A stretch of 64,000 nt of DNA. Source: Porodaedalea pini. Its lineage: Eukaryota; Basidiomycota; Agaricomycetes; Hymenochaetales; Hymenochaetaceae. Below, in pieces: positions 1-11,587 of this stretch (within the stretch, counting starts at the first letter, position 1; each line of letters begins with the position of its first letter). The notes beneath the pieces were generated by a model that saw only the letters and a program-made list of their open reading frames with translations, was not told where the DNA came from and ran no database searches. The stretch is taken from positions 155,653-219,652 of the forward strand of contig NBAY01000070.1 in NCBI GenBank assembly GCA_002794775.1, read 5' to 3'. A program made the translations under genes and the position numbers.

Positions 1-860
1 TACACATATATGCCTTCCGTAAAAGCCTTGTTCAACCTGAGGGCTTTCACGTATTCATTTCCGACTGGAAGACTCGAAAAAGAAAGAACACCGGTGCTCA
101 GATAACGATTCAAGGACGAGACTCAGACCGATGTACAAAGGACCCACCTGGCACCGGTAATGAGTGCAGTGTCAACCGTGGCTAGTAGTGTACAACTTGC
201 GTCTATCGCTCAGCCCTCGGGCTTCGCCGTCACAGGTGGAGAGAACATCCTGAGCCTGCCATACAACCTCAGGCTTCGACAATAGACGTGGAAGGATATG
301 CGGAGGGTCTTGAAACCGGCGGTAACAGCTGCGAGCCCAGAGCTTCCTGAACGCGGTCATCGAGTCTCGAGACACCACGCCTGTGGAAGGAGATGCGGGA
401 GAAAGTGTGGATGAAGGGGAATTTCAGGCTACGACGACTGCACCTTTACCCTGCAGTCAAAGAACGACGTACCGCGTTCTTTGCGTTCCGCCTCTCAAGA
501 GAGTTATCTGCAATTCCGCCTCCTGTGCTTGCTTCTTGCAGAGAGCTGACGTTCTGTTGTATCGCATACGTCTCAAGACTCGTCGGGGCACTAGTAGTCT
601 ATTACCAAAGTTCATAGGCGCAGGCGCACCGCACGACGACGCTGAGCAGAGGGTCGCCTTGTCTGTGGCTTCCCAGACCGGTAACGGCTTCGCATGGCTC
701 CGATGAGAGCTAGTTGATGTCTTTCAAGGAGGAAGGAGCTCATGCAGGACGCCCGACAGAATGGGCCAGCTCTGCGACGGGAATTAGGAAGAGGACTGAG
801 ACTGAGGCTGAGACCTCCTCCTCGTCGGCCATCTCGATCTGCTGTTAAATCGTGTACGAT
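1..860 (+). pseudogene. Unit 1: remnant of the gene upstream of the aldolase
   Basis: No long frame survives. The stretch is a decayed copy of sequence that recurs at 4,457-5,230, 9,593-10,345 and 14,410-14,760, and in its longest form at 41,700-44,070. Recognisable shared pieces are the Ala/Ser/Asp-rich segment around 625-720 (compare ASHDADEG in the other copies) and the acidic EE(L/A)MQDA segment near 735-770. Stops and small indels interrupt every frame. At about 840-870 the remnant runs directly into the last intron of the aldolase, so the first aldolase exons are deleted in this unit. The identity of the parent gene is uncertain (see 41,700-44,070). Confidence 0.5.
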
Positions 861-870
861 TTTCACCTAG

Positions 871-1115
871 AACCACAGTCTGCTTGTCGCGACGTCATCG
901 ATCGAGGGCACTGTACACTATTTTACAGCACTGGGGAAGTCATGCCATGTACAGCTACTACGGATGCTACAGGGTCAACGGTGAAGACTGGGGACTTACA
1001 AGTGGCGGACACGTATAATACTTTCGGCACCGCGTATGGCGGCTGGTTTAGCGCGCGATCGGCGTTCCAGGTCCTTGAAACGAATGAAGGCGCATGCTGC
1101 AAGTATGCAGAGTAG
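871..1115 (+). pseudogene. Unit 1: last-exon remnant of class II aldolase/adducin-like gene
   Basis: Only the final exon of the aldolase remains, right after an intron end TTTCACCTAG. It starts with NHSLLVATSSIEGTVHYF, matching NHGLLVATSSIEGTVHYF of the intact unit 5 copy, so the zinc-site NHG has become NHS. A frameshift follows about 100 nt later: the 3' half (GSTVKTGDLQVADTY to the TAG) is readable only in another frame. The catalytic exon with the HSH pair is absent. It cannot encode an enzyme. Confidence 0.75.
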
Positions 1116-1536
1116 AGGCAAAAAAGATATATACATTTGGGGTAACGGTGGTGAATGGTGAATGAAATGTAATATTAAGAATTTTGCGGGAAACGAGCAT
1201 ACCGTCTTTATGCTAGATTAAAATATGTGGCGTCCTCAGCATAGTTGTTTCCGTTCTTTGTACTCTAGCATGAACGCAAACTCAGTATAATATGAGTCAT
1301 TTGGGCTAAGTTGTATTCTAATTGCTACTGGCGCGCAATCCAAAGCTCGCTCTCTCCTTTATCACTGGCTTATTTGCTTCTTGATCCACATACGCATAGT
1401 TTCTTTACCGTGCAATTCGTCGCACATAGATGCATCAAAATGCAATGAGCATTTAGTACATAAACGAGACTGTTTGCCTGTATCCAAATCCAAACCCGCC
1501 AACTGATCAAGCAGCACCACAGAGCACATTTCGACG
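1116..1536 (+). promoter_or_regulatory. Kinase 1 upstream region with block conserved in all five units
   Basis: This non-coding spacer lies between the aldolase remnant and the kinase ATG. It is strongly conserved in units 2-5. The best-kept block is at 1,280-1,331 (CTCAGTATAATATGAGTCAT and on to ATTGCTACTGG), about 250 nt before the start codon. A second kept stretch lies just before the ATG (AGAGCACATTTCGACGATG). A promoter role is inferred from conservation and position only. Confidence 0.4.
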
Positions 1537-3303
1537 ATGGCTAAATATCTGACGAATTTAACACCTATCGATCGGCTAGGCGAAGACGCTTCCGATGACT
1601 TATGGTCTCAACCTATACGCCGTTTGAATGTAATCAAAGGCATATGCGGTGACAAAGTCACATATACATATGTGTGTGTTCAGATGTCTATTCCCCATTT
1701 TCTATCACAGGTCAGAAGCATAAGGGATTGTAATCCGTCCTGCGTTGAACACAAAAACGTGTTATGCATTTGCACCTAGCAAAGCTTTCTGTGTCTAGAT
1801 GTTTCTGCGACACATGATAGTATACCATACTAACTCCAAGCCTTTCCCTTGGTAGATAGTGAAACGGGACGACATCGAAGGAGAGTTCATCGCAAAAGTA
1901 TTTCAGCTAAACGTCGCCGACAACGCAAAGGGAGCAGTGATAGATGAAGCTCGAATCACACGAAAACTACAGCATAAACATGTGGTATGTTATCATATCC
2001 GAACTCTATTCCACAGAATGTACGCTTAATTACAAACTACTTGGAAGCTGCGGTGTATTGGCGTCTATGAGTATCAGTGTTCTAAAGATCACGTTCGAGT
2101 TATTATCTTTGAGCTTGCTGAAGGAGGAACTCTCTTTCAGCGACTTCGCAGTGTCAAAACCTTTTCAGAAAAGGATGCCGCACATATAATAAGGTACAGT
2201 GTCCTTCCAGCCTAAGAATATTTGAGTTGTATCTAACATAGGACAATTAGGCAGATAGCTGAAGCTTTGGAACATATCCATGGCAAGAATGTTCTACATA
2301 GGAATGTAAGGTAAGTGTCATATACTAATTGGTAAACACTATTTTGATTACTGATCTTTTGTCTTTACAGACCAGAAAACATTTACTTCAAGGATTCTCC
2401 TTCTGGCCATTCAAGCGAGAATGCCATTCTTCTTGCCAACTTTAGATTGTGAGATAGTATCATTATTGCAAAGCCCTCCTGTCCCATTAACAAGCTACTC
2501 CCAGAGCATGTGAAAGTGAGGAAAAGATAGCACAAGGACAGGTGGGGTCACTAGCATATATAGCTCCTGAAGCAGTATGTGGTGCTGTTTATACAGAAAA
2601 AGTAGACATGTGGGCTCTAGGGTAAGGATTTTCTGCTTTGATTTAGATTGAACAAGCAATGTACTCTAACCTTTCTTAGAGTTATCACATATGAGCTTCT
2701 AACTGGAGTGAAGCCTTTTTCTGGAAAAAATAATGGTGAGACAGAGATGCAGATCATGAGAAAACCAATTGGCCACATGTTGGAAATGTTGCAAGGCATA
2801 TCTCATGAGGGTGAGTTCATTTTCCTTTATACAGAACATGCTTTTCTCAGTCTAGAAAATATGCAGCAAAAGATTTTATAACTAAGTGTCTGAACAGAGT
2901 CCCAACAGAAAGAATGTCTGCAAAAGATGCACTTAAACATGAGGTAGGATTAGAAATTTATTAAGATAATTACTCCTGTGAAACTAATACCTTTTTTACA
3001 TTGTATATTCAGTGGTTGAGGAAGCATACAAATACTAGTACAGCAAAGATAGAACATGGTTCTCAGTCTTCTAGCAAAGCAGAAGGCAGCAATACGATCT
3101 CGAGTCCAGTGACCAATAGAAGGGGAAAAGGGGAAACAAATCAGCCACTGGCATCTGCAACAAGATCAAGCCCCAGCCCAAAGCGAAATACTACACCAGA
3201 TCCTGTCCCTGCCACTACAACTTCAAAGGATACTAAGAAGAGATCAAGGGATGGGAAGAAGCCGAAACAAAAGAAAAGAAAAGGAAATGAAAGTGAGAAA
3301 TAG
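1537..3303 (+). pseudogene. Kinase array copy 1: degenerate Ser/Thr kinase (pseudokinase)
   Basis: This intron-rich copy has the same exon plan as kinases 2-5. The start ATG is aligned with the other copies (MAKYLTNLTPIDRLGED). The glycine loop is destroyed: VIKGICGDKVTYTY stands where kinase 4 has GKGNFGDV. The ATP lysine is kept (EFIAKVF) and the C-helix Glu is kept (VIDEARI). The catalytic loop is HRNVRPEN instead of HRDxKPEN, and DFG has become NFR (LLANFRL). APE is kept (YIAPEA), as is EKVDMWALG. The tail is basic, Lys/Ser-rich and resembles a nuclear localisation signal (KKRSRDGKKPKQKKRK). Splice sites remain plausible throughout, so it might still be transcribed as a pseudokinase, but catalysis is not expected. 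Confidence 0.75.
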
Positions 3304-4456
3304 AAATCCATACTTTAAAATAGCTTGCACGGGTTGCACTAGTACTAGTCTATTTATTATGTATGTTAGATATGTCGAAGTAGTCAAAGCGAATTTGCGC
3401 TTGAGACAAGTGACACGTAACCGTTAGTGGGTCACGCGTTCAGATTTTCCTGATCGACGTCGACGATGAACTCAATGTTATTGTTAATGAGGCGATGAGC
3501 GCAACCAATTGTGAGCAACTCGACGACGACAAGTAAGTAGAAATTCACTGACTCGGATGACTATCACGAGTCCCCCGATGTGAGTGTCTTGTCCGCGCCA
3601 TGGCAAGTGCCCCTGCATCGTGAGACCACACGCGGAGCGCCTCGCGTGGTGGTGGACTCCGGAGTGCCCGCAGGGGGAGAGGTGACGTTGATGGACAGGC
3701 GGCGCAGCATTAGCACAACAGAGTGATCGGGAAGATCATGGATCGCGTGACTGGGCGACACCATAGACGCCATGAGCTTTGTGAGCACGGCGAGGAATAT
3801 TATGAGTAGGAGGGACACGAGGTGCCGGAGGCGGGTGTGGAGAGTCCGCCTGCGGCGTTGAAGTGATTGCAAATCGGTGCGCCGCTGTTGTGCCCCGTCA
3901 GTTTTTCTGTCTGGATCCCGTTTCGCGCTGCTCATTTTTGTGCTCTTCGTTGACTTGGTTATATCTGCAGAATAATTTGTGTAACTCCTATGACTCTTCA
4001 TCCATCTATCAATATCTAAGTCATATAGGATGGTGGGCCGTGTTTAAATTTTGCACTTGGATTTTCTTGTTCTTCGCAAACACGATCAAAAACAGAGTAC
4101 AGTAATCTTAGCGGAAGGCGCCCTCGGGGCCGGGCCGGGGCCGGAGAACTTGAAGCTTCTCAGGTTCTCCGAGTCGCGATGATCACCATCACCTCTGCAT
4201 CCGCATCTCGGAGGGCAGGATTTTTAACGTCTTTTGCTGACCCTCGCTGTCGACTCTCGGGTCCGCTGGCGACCCATCTCTACTAAGCAAGCAGAAGTTC
4301 ATGCTCGACACTTGACATACGACACTCCGAGACCAAATTAAAGAATCTGTCTTCGGATAACACACGATAATGCAGCACTGTAATCTGGACACTGGCTAGG
4401 CTGCTATTACTCGGTCGTGCGCTCATCGACTTTATAGGAAACTATACCTTTCGGTA
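3304..4456. other. Inter-unit spacer 1 (repeated in unit 2)
   Basis: No gene is recognised. The stretch is a diverged copy of 8,228-9,592. It starts with the kinase 3' flank (GTCGAAGTAGTCAAAGC, found after kinases 1, 2 and 5). It then carries a broken short frame near 3,460-3,725 (segment ESPDVSVLSAPWQVPLHRET) that is open in unit 2 at 8,390-8,620. A GC-rich patch sits near 4,110-4,175. The 3' end (4,380-4,456) begins the next upstream-gene remnant. Confidence 0.5.
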
Positions 4457-5230
4457 ATGGCCTCGGTAAACTTGATGGTTTTCACGGATTCATTATCGAC
4501 AGGAAGACTCGAAGGACCACCGTTGCTCAGGCAAGGTTTCAAGGATGAGACTAAGACTGATATGCAGACCCATCTTGCGCAGGTCATGAACACGGGCCAA
4601 CGAGTGTGGTGTCAATCGTGGCTAGTAGTTCACAACTTGAGCCTGTGGCTTAGCCTCGGCCCTCGGGCTTCGACACCGGGGGTGGTACGTTATTCTGGAC
4701 CTGCCATACAACCTCAAGATTCGACACTGGGCGTGGAAGGAGATACAGAAAGTCGTGAAATCGGTAGTAACGGCTGCAAGCCCAGAGCTTCCTGACCCCG
4801 GTCATCGAGCCTCGAGACACGACGCCTGTGGAAGAATGAGATGCGGGAGAAGGTCCAGAGCCGATAGTGGATGAAGTGGAGATTGAAGCTATAATTACAC
4901 CTTCACCCTGCAGTCAAAGACGACGTACCGCGTTCTGTGCGTTCCGCCTTTCAAGAGTGCCAACTCCGACGTCCGTGCCTTTACCAGTGCCTGCAACCGA
5001 AGACGGTATCGCATCCTCTGCACCATCTCGAGCAGCCAGCTGAGCACAATAGCACCTCATCTCTGACTTCCAGACCGGTAATGGCTTCGCATGACGCGGA
5101 CGAGGGCGCGTTGATGCTCTTCAAGGAGGAGCTCATACAGGCTGCAGCATAATTGGCTATATATCCAGAAGGGAATTGGGAAGAGGGCTGAGACCGGGAC
5201 TGGGATGGAGATGATAGCGTCTCCTCCATA
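4457..5230 (+). pseudogene. Unit 2: remnant of the gene upstream of the aldolase
   Basis: This stretch is nearly identical over long runs to 9,593-10,345 in unit 3. Short frames include MRSAFQECQLRRPCLYQCLQ and the segment DADEGALMLFKEELIQAAA, which corresponds to DADEGPLMLFEEELMQDAA in the longest copy near 41,935-42,000. Stops and frame changes break it. At about 5,225-5,250 the sequence passes directly into TATCACCATCAGAGTACG, which is the donor end of aldolase exon 1. The aldolase start and most of exon 1 are therefore deleted. The same fusion is seen in units 3 and 4. Confidence 0.5.
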
Positions 5231-5300
5231 TCACCATCAGAGTACGTCGTTCGAATTCTAGTTTATATTCAGACAACTAACTACTTATTAATATTGAAAG

Positions 5301-6045
5301 GGTCTGGTTGACCGACTCCTTCTGGGCTAATCCGTTCGGTCTTCACTTCTCGCTGATCCAGCCAGATCTCCTCCTCCTCGTCGACCACGCTGGCGCCATT
5401 CTCGACGAGTCTGGACCCTCACGCCTCCTCAACTCGGCCACATTTGCGATCCACTCTGCTATTCACACTGCACGTCCCGATGTTCTTTGCGCCGCATACT
5501 CTCACTCCGTGTATGGACGTGCGTTCTCAAAGCTTGGGAAAGAGCTTGATATGGTCACACAGGACTCTTGCGCATTCTACAAGTACCACGCGGTTTGACA
5601 AGCAGTTTAATGGTGTTGTTCTCGCGGAGGAGGAAGGGCGGAACATAGCTGAGACACTTAGAAAACAAGAAGGTATGGATTATTTGAGTAAGGCAAACGT
5701 CTGTTGTGTTGATGGCAGTCGTGCGTAGGCTATCATTCTTCAGGTAGGCATCAGTCGTCTTTCTCGACCTGTTGTTAAATCGTGTCCGATTTCCATCTAG
5801 AACTACGTTATACTTGTCGCGACGTCATCGATCGAAGGCACTGTTCACCATTTTACGGCACTGGAGAAGGCATGCCATGTACAGCTACTACGGATGCTAC
5901 AGGGTCGACGGTGAAGAATGGGGACTTAAAAGTGGCGAATAGGTATATTACTGTCGACGCCGCGTATGGCGGCTGGTTTATTGGCCGACCAGCGTTTCAG
6001 GTCCTCGAACGAATGAAGGTGTATGCTGCAAGTATGCAAAGGAAT
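5301..6045 (+). pseudogene. Unit 2: class II aldolase/adducin-like pseudogene
   Basis: The middle exon is recognisable (DSFWANPFGLHFSLIQPD, then VYGRAFSKLGKELDM). The zinc-ligand pair HSHS has become YSHS. An extra G in GCGGTTTGACAAGCAG creates a stop and frameshift where the other units read HAVYKQF. The 15-nt micro-exon (GCTATCATTCTTCAG) is present near 5,730-5,744. The last exon starts NYVILVATSS, so NHG is lost. The terminal stop is also mutated. The copy is clearly inactive. Confidence 0.8.
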
Positions 6046-6455
6046 ATATATACATTTGGGGCAACGGTAGTGAATGGTGAATGAAATGTACTATTAAGAA
6101 CTTTGCGGGAAACGAACATACCGTCTTTATGCTAGATTAAAATATGTGGCGTCCTTAGCATTGTTGTTTCCGTTCTTTGTACTCTGGCATGAACGCAAAC
6201 TCGGTATAATATAAGTCATTCGGGTTAAGTTGCATTCCAATTGCTACTGGCGCGCAATCCAAAGCTCGTACTCTCCTTTATCACTGGCTTATTTGCTCCT
6301 TGATCCACATATGCATAACTTCTTTATTGTGCAATTCGTCGTACACAGGTGCATCAAAATGCAATGAACATTTAGTACATAAACGAGACTGTTTGCCTGT
6401 ATCCAAATCCAAACCCGCCAACTGATCAAGCAGCACCTCAGAGCACATTTCGACG
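6046..6455 (+). promoter_or_regulatory. Kinase 2 upstream region
   Basis: This is the unit 2 copy of the conserved pre-kinase spacer. It includes the CTCGGTATAATATAAGTCAT block near 6,200-6,250 and AGAGCACATTTCGACG immediately before the ATG. No coding frame is seen. Confidence 0.4.
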
Positions 6456-8227
6456 ATGCAAAAATATCTGACGAATTTAAGACCTATCGATCGGCTAGAC
6501 GAATACGCTTCCGATAATTTATGGTTAAAACCTATATCCTGTTTGAGGTTAATGCAACGCATACGTGGCGAATGCACGGGTGCCGAAGGATACAAAGGTA
6601 TATGGGTGTGTGTTCAGATGTGTCTATTCCCCATTTTCTATCACAAGTCAGAGGGATAAGGGTTTTATCCCTCTTGCGTTGAACGCAAAAATGTGTTATG
6701 CATTTGCACCTAGCAAAGCTCTCTGTGTCTAGATTGTACTGCGACATATGATGCTACGTACTGACTCCAAGCTTTGCCTTTGGTAGGTAGCGAAACGGGA
6801 CGGCATCGAAGAAGAGTTCGTCGCAAGAGTATTTGACTCACACGTCCCCGAAAACATAGAGGAAGTGGTGAGAGATGGAGGTCCCATACGAAAACTACGG
6901 CACAAACATGTGGTACGTTATCATATGCGAACTTTATTCCACAGAATGTTCGCTTAATACCCAACTACTTGTAAGCTGAGGTGTTATGGCATCTATAAGC
7001 ATGAGAATTATGGACTTCACGTCATTATCTTCGAGTTTGCTAAAGGAAGATCTCTCTTTAACCGACTTGAAAATCTCAAACCCTTTTCAGAAAAGGATGC
7101 TGCACACATAATAAGGTACAGTGATCTTCCAGTCTACGAATATTTGAGTTGTATCTAACATAGGACAATTAGGCAGATAGCTGAAGCCTTGAAATATATC
7201 CATGGCAAGAATGTTATACATAGGAATGTAATGTAAGTGTCATATACTGATTGGTAAACACTATTTTGATTACTGATCTTTTGTCTTTACAGACCAGGAA
7301 ACATTTTCTTCAAGGAATTTCCTTCTAGTCATCTGAGAAATAATGCCATTCTTCTTGGTGACTTTAGATTGTGAGATAGTATCATTATTGCAAAGCCCTC
7401 CTGCCCCATTAACAAGCTACTCCCAGAGCCCATGTAAGTAAGGACAAGACAGCAAGTGGAATACTGGGACGAATAGCATATGCAGCTCCTGAAATGCTAC
7501 ATGGTGATGCATACACAGAAAAAGTAGACATGTGGTCTCTAGGGTAAGGATATTCTACTTTGATTTAGATTGAACAAACAATGTATTCTAACCTTTCCTA
7601 GAGTTATCACATATGAGCTTCTATCCGGAGTGAGGCTCTTTCCTGGAAAAAATAATGATAAGACAGCAATGCTGGTCAAGGAAAAGGATATTGTTCCTAT
7701 ATTGGAAATGTGGCAAGGCATATCTCAAGAGGGTGAGCTCATTTCCCTTTATACAGAATATATTTTGCTCACTCTAGGAAATATGTAGCAAAAGATTTTA
7801 TAACTAATTGTCTGAACAGAGTCCCAACAGAAAGAATGTCTGCAAAAGAAGCACTTAAACATGAGGTAGGATTTAAATTTATTAAGATAATTACTCCTGT
7901 GAAACTAATCCTATTTTTACATTGTATATTCAGTGGTTGAGGAAGAAAGAACCTGGTTCTCAGCCTCCTAGCAAAGCCTCTGAGACAGCAGAAGGCAGCA
8001 ATAGTCCAGTGACAAAGAGAAGGAAGGCAAACCAGCCACTAGCATCTGCAACAAGCATGGCAGCAAGCTCCAGCAAAAAACAAAACACTACACCAGATCC
8101 TGTTGCTGCCGCTGGAGCTTCAAAGGGCACTGATGTTGAGAAGAGATCAAACGATGGGAATAAGGCGAGGCCGAAAGGACAAGAAAAGAAAAGAAAAGAA
8201 AAAGTGGGAAGCAACCCTGAGAAATAG
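6456..8227 (+). pseudogene. Kinase array copy 2: strongly degenerate pseudokinase
   Basis: The exon plan is that of the other array kinases, but almost every catalytic residue is lost. There is no glycine loop (IRGECTGAEGYKG). The ATP lysine has become Arg (EFVARVF). The C-helix Glu segment is EVVRDGGPIRKL instead of EAVINEARLTRKL. The catalytic loop is HRNV(I)PGN, with the spliced codon after HRNV reading Ile. DFG has become DFR (LLGDFRL). APE (YAAPEM) and EKVDMWSLG remain. The tail is Ser/Lys-rich with a terminal Lys/Arg cluster. HRN is shared with copy 1 and absent from copies 3-5, suggesting that copies 1 and 2 descend from an already inactive parent. Confidence 0.8.
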
Positions 8228-9592
8228 AAATCCGTACTTTAAAATAGCTTGCACGGGTCGCACTAGTACTAGTCTATTTATTATGTATGTTAGATTTGTC
8301 GAAGTAGTCAAAGCAAATCTGCCCTTGAGACAAGTGACACGTAACCGTTAGTGGGTCACGCGTTCAGATTTTCCTGATCGACGTCGACGATGAACTCAAT
8401 GTTAACGACGGCGATGAGTGCAACCAATTGTGAGCAACTCGACGAGTGCACTGATGACTATTCCGAGTCTCCCGATGTGAGTGTCTTGTCCGCGCCATGG
8501 CAAGTGCCCCTGCATCGTGAGACCACACGTGGAGCGCATCACGTGGTGGACTCCGTAGTGGCAGCAAGGGGAGAGGTGACGTCGATGGACACGCAGTGCA
8601 GCATTAGCACAACAGAGTGATTGGGAAGATCATGGATCGCGTGAATGGGCGACACCATGAACGCCATGAGCTTTCGGAGCACGGCGAGGGATGGTGAGAA
8701 GGAGGGTCACGAGGTGCCGGAGGCGGGTGTGGAGAGGCGTTGAAGTGATTGTCATTCGGTGCGCCGCTATGTACGTCAGCCTTTCTTGCTGCACCCCATT
8801 TCGCGCTGCTCGTTTCTGTGCTTTCATTGACTTAGTTGTCTGTCTGCAGATTAGCTGATCTTCCTCCTGTTTTCCCTTCCCATACGCATCAAACTTATGA
8901 CTCACATCGACCTTTCGCTCCTCTTTTTTGGCCCATTTCCATTTCCGTTGCGCCCTCCAAACTTCAAAAGCAAATGAATTCCTCCCGAAACGCGAAGTAT
9001 GGTGTATGGTGTATGCTGTGGAACGTGTTTGTGTAAGTAAGTGTGTAACTTTGTAACTCCTATCTATCTAGCTAAATTATCTAATTCGTGTAGGAGGGTG
9101 GTCGTGTTTGCCACTTGGATTTCTTGTCAATTTTCTTCACTCGTGAACACGATCAAAGTGGGGTACAGTAGCGGAAGGAGCCCCCAGGGTCGGGCGGAGA
9201 ATTTGAAGCTTCTTGAATTTTAGGCTCTCGTTCTGACCACCACCACCTCCTCTCCATCCGCATCCGAGTCTGACTCATGCGCGTCTCGAACGAGGCATTA
9301 TGTATCACCCTCTGCCGATGCACTAGTACTCTCCGAGTGTCCCTTTTTCGCTCTCCTCGTCCCGAGCCAGAGCACGCCCAGCCCATCAGTCTCTCGTGGG
9401 ACCTAGTCTGGAGTCGGCAGTCAACAGTACTAGTCAGCCTTCCGAGTCGAATCAACGGTATCTGTATTCGGATAATACTAATACAGCACTAGTACTATAT
9501 AGAATCTGGACACTGGCTAGGCTGCTATTACTCGGTCGTGCGCTCATCGACTTTATAGGAAACTACACCTTTCGGTACTGGCCTCGGTAAAC
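8228..9592. other. Inter-unit spacer 2 with a short conserved frame
   Basis: This is the paralogue of 3,304-4,456. It contains one open 76-codon frame at 8,390-8,620 (+) starting MNSMLTTAMSATNCEQLDE. The equivalent frame is broken in unit 1, and only a short piece is left near 48,838 in unit 5 (MTATSATDC). Coding status is doubtful. No family is recognised, and no other gene is seen. Confidence 0.4.
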
Positions 9593-10345
9593 TTGATGGC
9601 TTTCACGGATTCATTATCGACTAAAAGACTCGAAAGACCACCGGTGCTCAGGCAAGGTTTCAAGGACGAGACTCGGGCCGATCTACAGAAGGCCGATCTT
9701 GCGCAGGTCATGAACACGGGGCCAACGAGTGTGGTGTCAATCGTGGCTAGTAGCTCGCAACTTGAGCCTGTGGCTCAGCCTCGGCCCTCGGGCTTCGACA
9801 CCAGGGGTGGAATGTCATCCTGGACCTGCCATACAACCTCAAGATTCGACACTGGGCGTGGAAGGAGATACAGAAAGTCGTGAAATCGGTAGTAACGGCT
9901 GCAAGCCCAGAGCTTCCTGACCCCGGTCATCGAGTCTCGAGACACGATGCCTGTGGAAGAAGGAAATACGGGAGAGGATCCAGAGCCGATAGTGGATGAA
10001 GTGGAGATTGAAGCTATAATTACACCTTCACCCTGCAGTCAAAGACGACGTACCGCGTTCTGTGCGTTCCGCCTTTCAAGAGTGCCAACTCCGACGTCCG
10101 TGCCTTTACCAGTGCCTGCAACCGAAGACGGTATCGCATCCTCTGCACCATCTCGAGCAGCCAGCTGAGCACAATAGCACCTCATCTCTGACTTCCAGAC
10201 CGGTAATGGCTTCGCATGACGCGGACGAGGGCGCGTTGATGCTCTTCAAGGAGGAGCTCATACAGGCTGCAGCATATCTGGCTAGGTCCAGGAGGGGAAT
10301 TGGGAAGAGGGCTGGGACTGAGACTGGCATGGAGATGATAACATG
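9593..10345 (+). pseudogene. Unit 3: remnant of the gene upstream of the aldolase
   Basis: This is the sister copy of 4,457-5,230. It carries the same short frames (MRSAFQECQLRRPCLYQCLQ; DADEGALMLFKEELIQAAA; and IVDEVEIEAIITPSPCSQRR at about 9,985-10,045) and the same direct fusion to the end of aldolase exon 1 (TATCACTGTCAGAGTGCG). No continuous frame exists. Confidence 0.5.
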
Positions 10346-10424
10346 TCCTCCATATCACTGTCAGAGTGCGTCGTTCGCATCCTAACTTATACTCAGACAA
10401 TTAACTGCTTATTAACATTGAAAG

Positions 10425-11168
10425 GGTCCGGTTAAGACCGACTTGTTCTGGGTTAGTCCGTTCGGTCTTCACTTCTCGCTGATCCAGCCAGATCTCCTCC
10501 TCCTCGTCGACCACACCGGCGCCATTCTCGACGAGTCTGGGCCCTCACGCCTTCTCAACTCGGCCGCGTTTGCGATCCACTCTGCTATTCACACTGCACG
10601 CCCTGACGTGATTTATGCGGAGCATTCTCATTCTGTGTATGGACGTGCGTTCTCGACCGTCGTGAAAAAGCTTGATATGATCACACAGGACTCTTGCGCA
10701 TTCTACAAGGACCACGCGGTTTACAAGCAGTTTAATGGTGTTGTTCTCGCGGAGGAGGAAGGGCGGGACATAGCTGAGACGCTTGGAAACAAGAAGGTAT
10801 GGATTATTTGAGTAAGGCAAGGCACTGTTGTGCTGATGGCCGTCATGCATAGGCCAACATTCTTCAGGTAACCCTCAGCCGTCTTTCTCGATCTGTTGTC
10901 AAACCGTGTCCGATTTCCTTCTAGAACTACGTTATACTTGTCGCGACGTCATCGATCGAAGGCACTGTTCACTATTTTATGGCACTGGAGAAGTCGTGTT
11001 ATTCACAGCTGCTAGCGGACGCCGCAGGATCAACGGTGAAGATTGGGTACTTAAATGCGGCGGACACCTACAGATGTTGGTACCGCGTATGGCGGCTGAT
11101 TTAGCGGCTTGCCAGCATTCCAGTTCCTCGAAGCGAATAAAGGCGTATGCTTCAAGTATGCAAAGTAG
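10425..11168 (+). pseudogene. Unit 3: class II aldolase/adducin-like pseudogene
   Basis: The middle exon is open and well kept (NPFGLHFSLIQPD, HSHSVYGRAFS, DHAVYKQFNGVVLAEEEGR), including both zinc histidines of HSH. The micro-exon near 10,855 reads GCCAACATTCTTCAG. The last exon begins NYVILVATSS, so the third zinc-site motif NHG is lost, and the frame breaks after DTYRCWYRVW. Exon 1 is missing because of the fusion shared with units 2 and 4. Confidence 0.8.
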
Positions 11169-11587
11169 ATGCTAGAAAAATATGTGCATTGGGAGTCACG
11201 GCCGTGAATGGTGAATGAAATGTACTATTAGTAGCTTTGCGGGAAAGATGAACATACCGTCTTGATGCTCGATTGTAGTACGTGGCGTCCTTAGTATAGT
11301 TATTTTGTACTCTGGCATGAATGCAAACTCGGTATAATATAAGTCATTCGGGCTAAGTTGCATTCCAATTGCTACTGGAGCGCAATCCGAAACTCGTTCT
11401 CCTTTCTTTTATCACCGGCTTATTTGCTCCTTGGTCCACACATGCATAGTTTCTTTACTGTGCGATTCGTCGCACATGGATGCATCAAAAATGCAATGAA
11501 CATTTAGCACATAAACGAGGTTGTCTGCCTGCATCCAAATCCAAACCCGCCAACTAATCAAGCAGCACGTCAGAGCACATTTCGACG
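11169..11587 (+). promoter_or_regulatory. Kinase 3 upstream region
   Basis: This spacer contains the conserved block at 11,327-11,380 (CTCGGTATAATATAAGTCAT) about 250 nt before the ATG, and GAGCACATTTCGACG adjoining it. No coding frame is seen. Confidence 0.4.
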
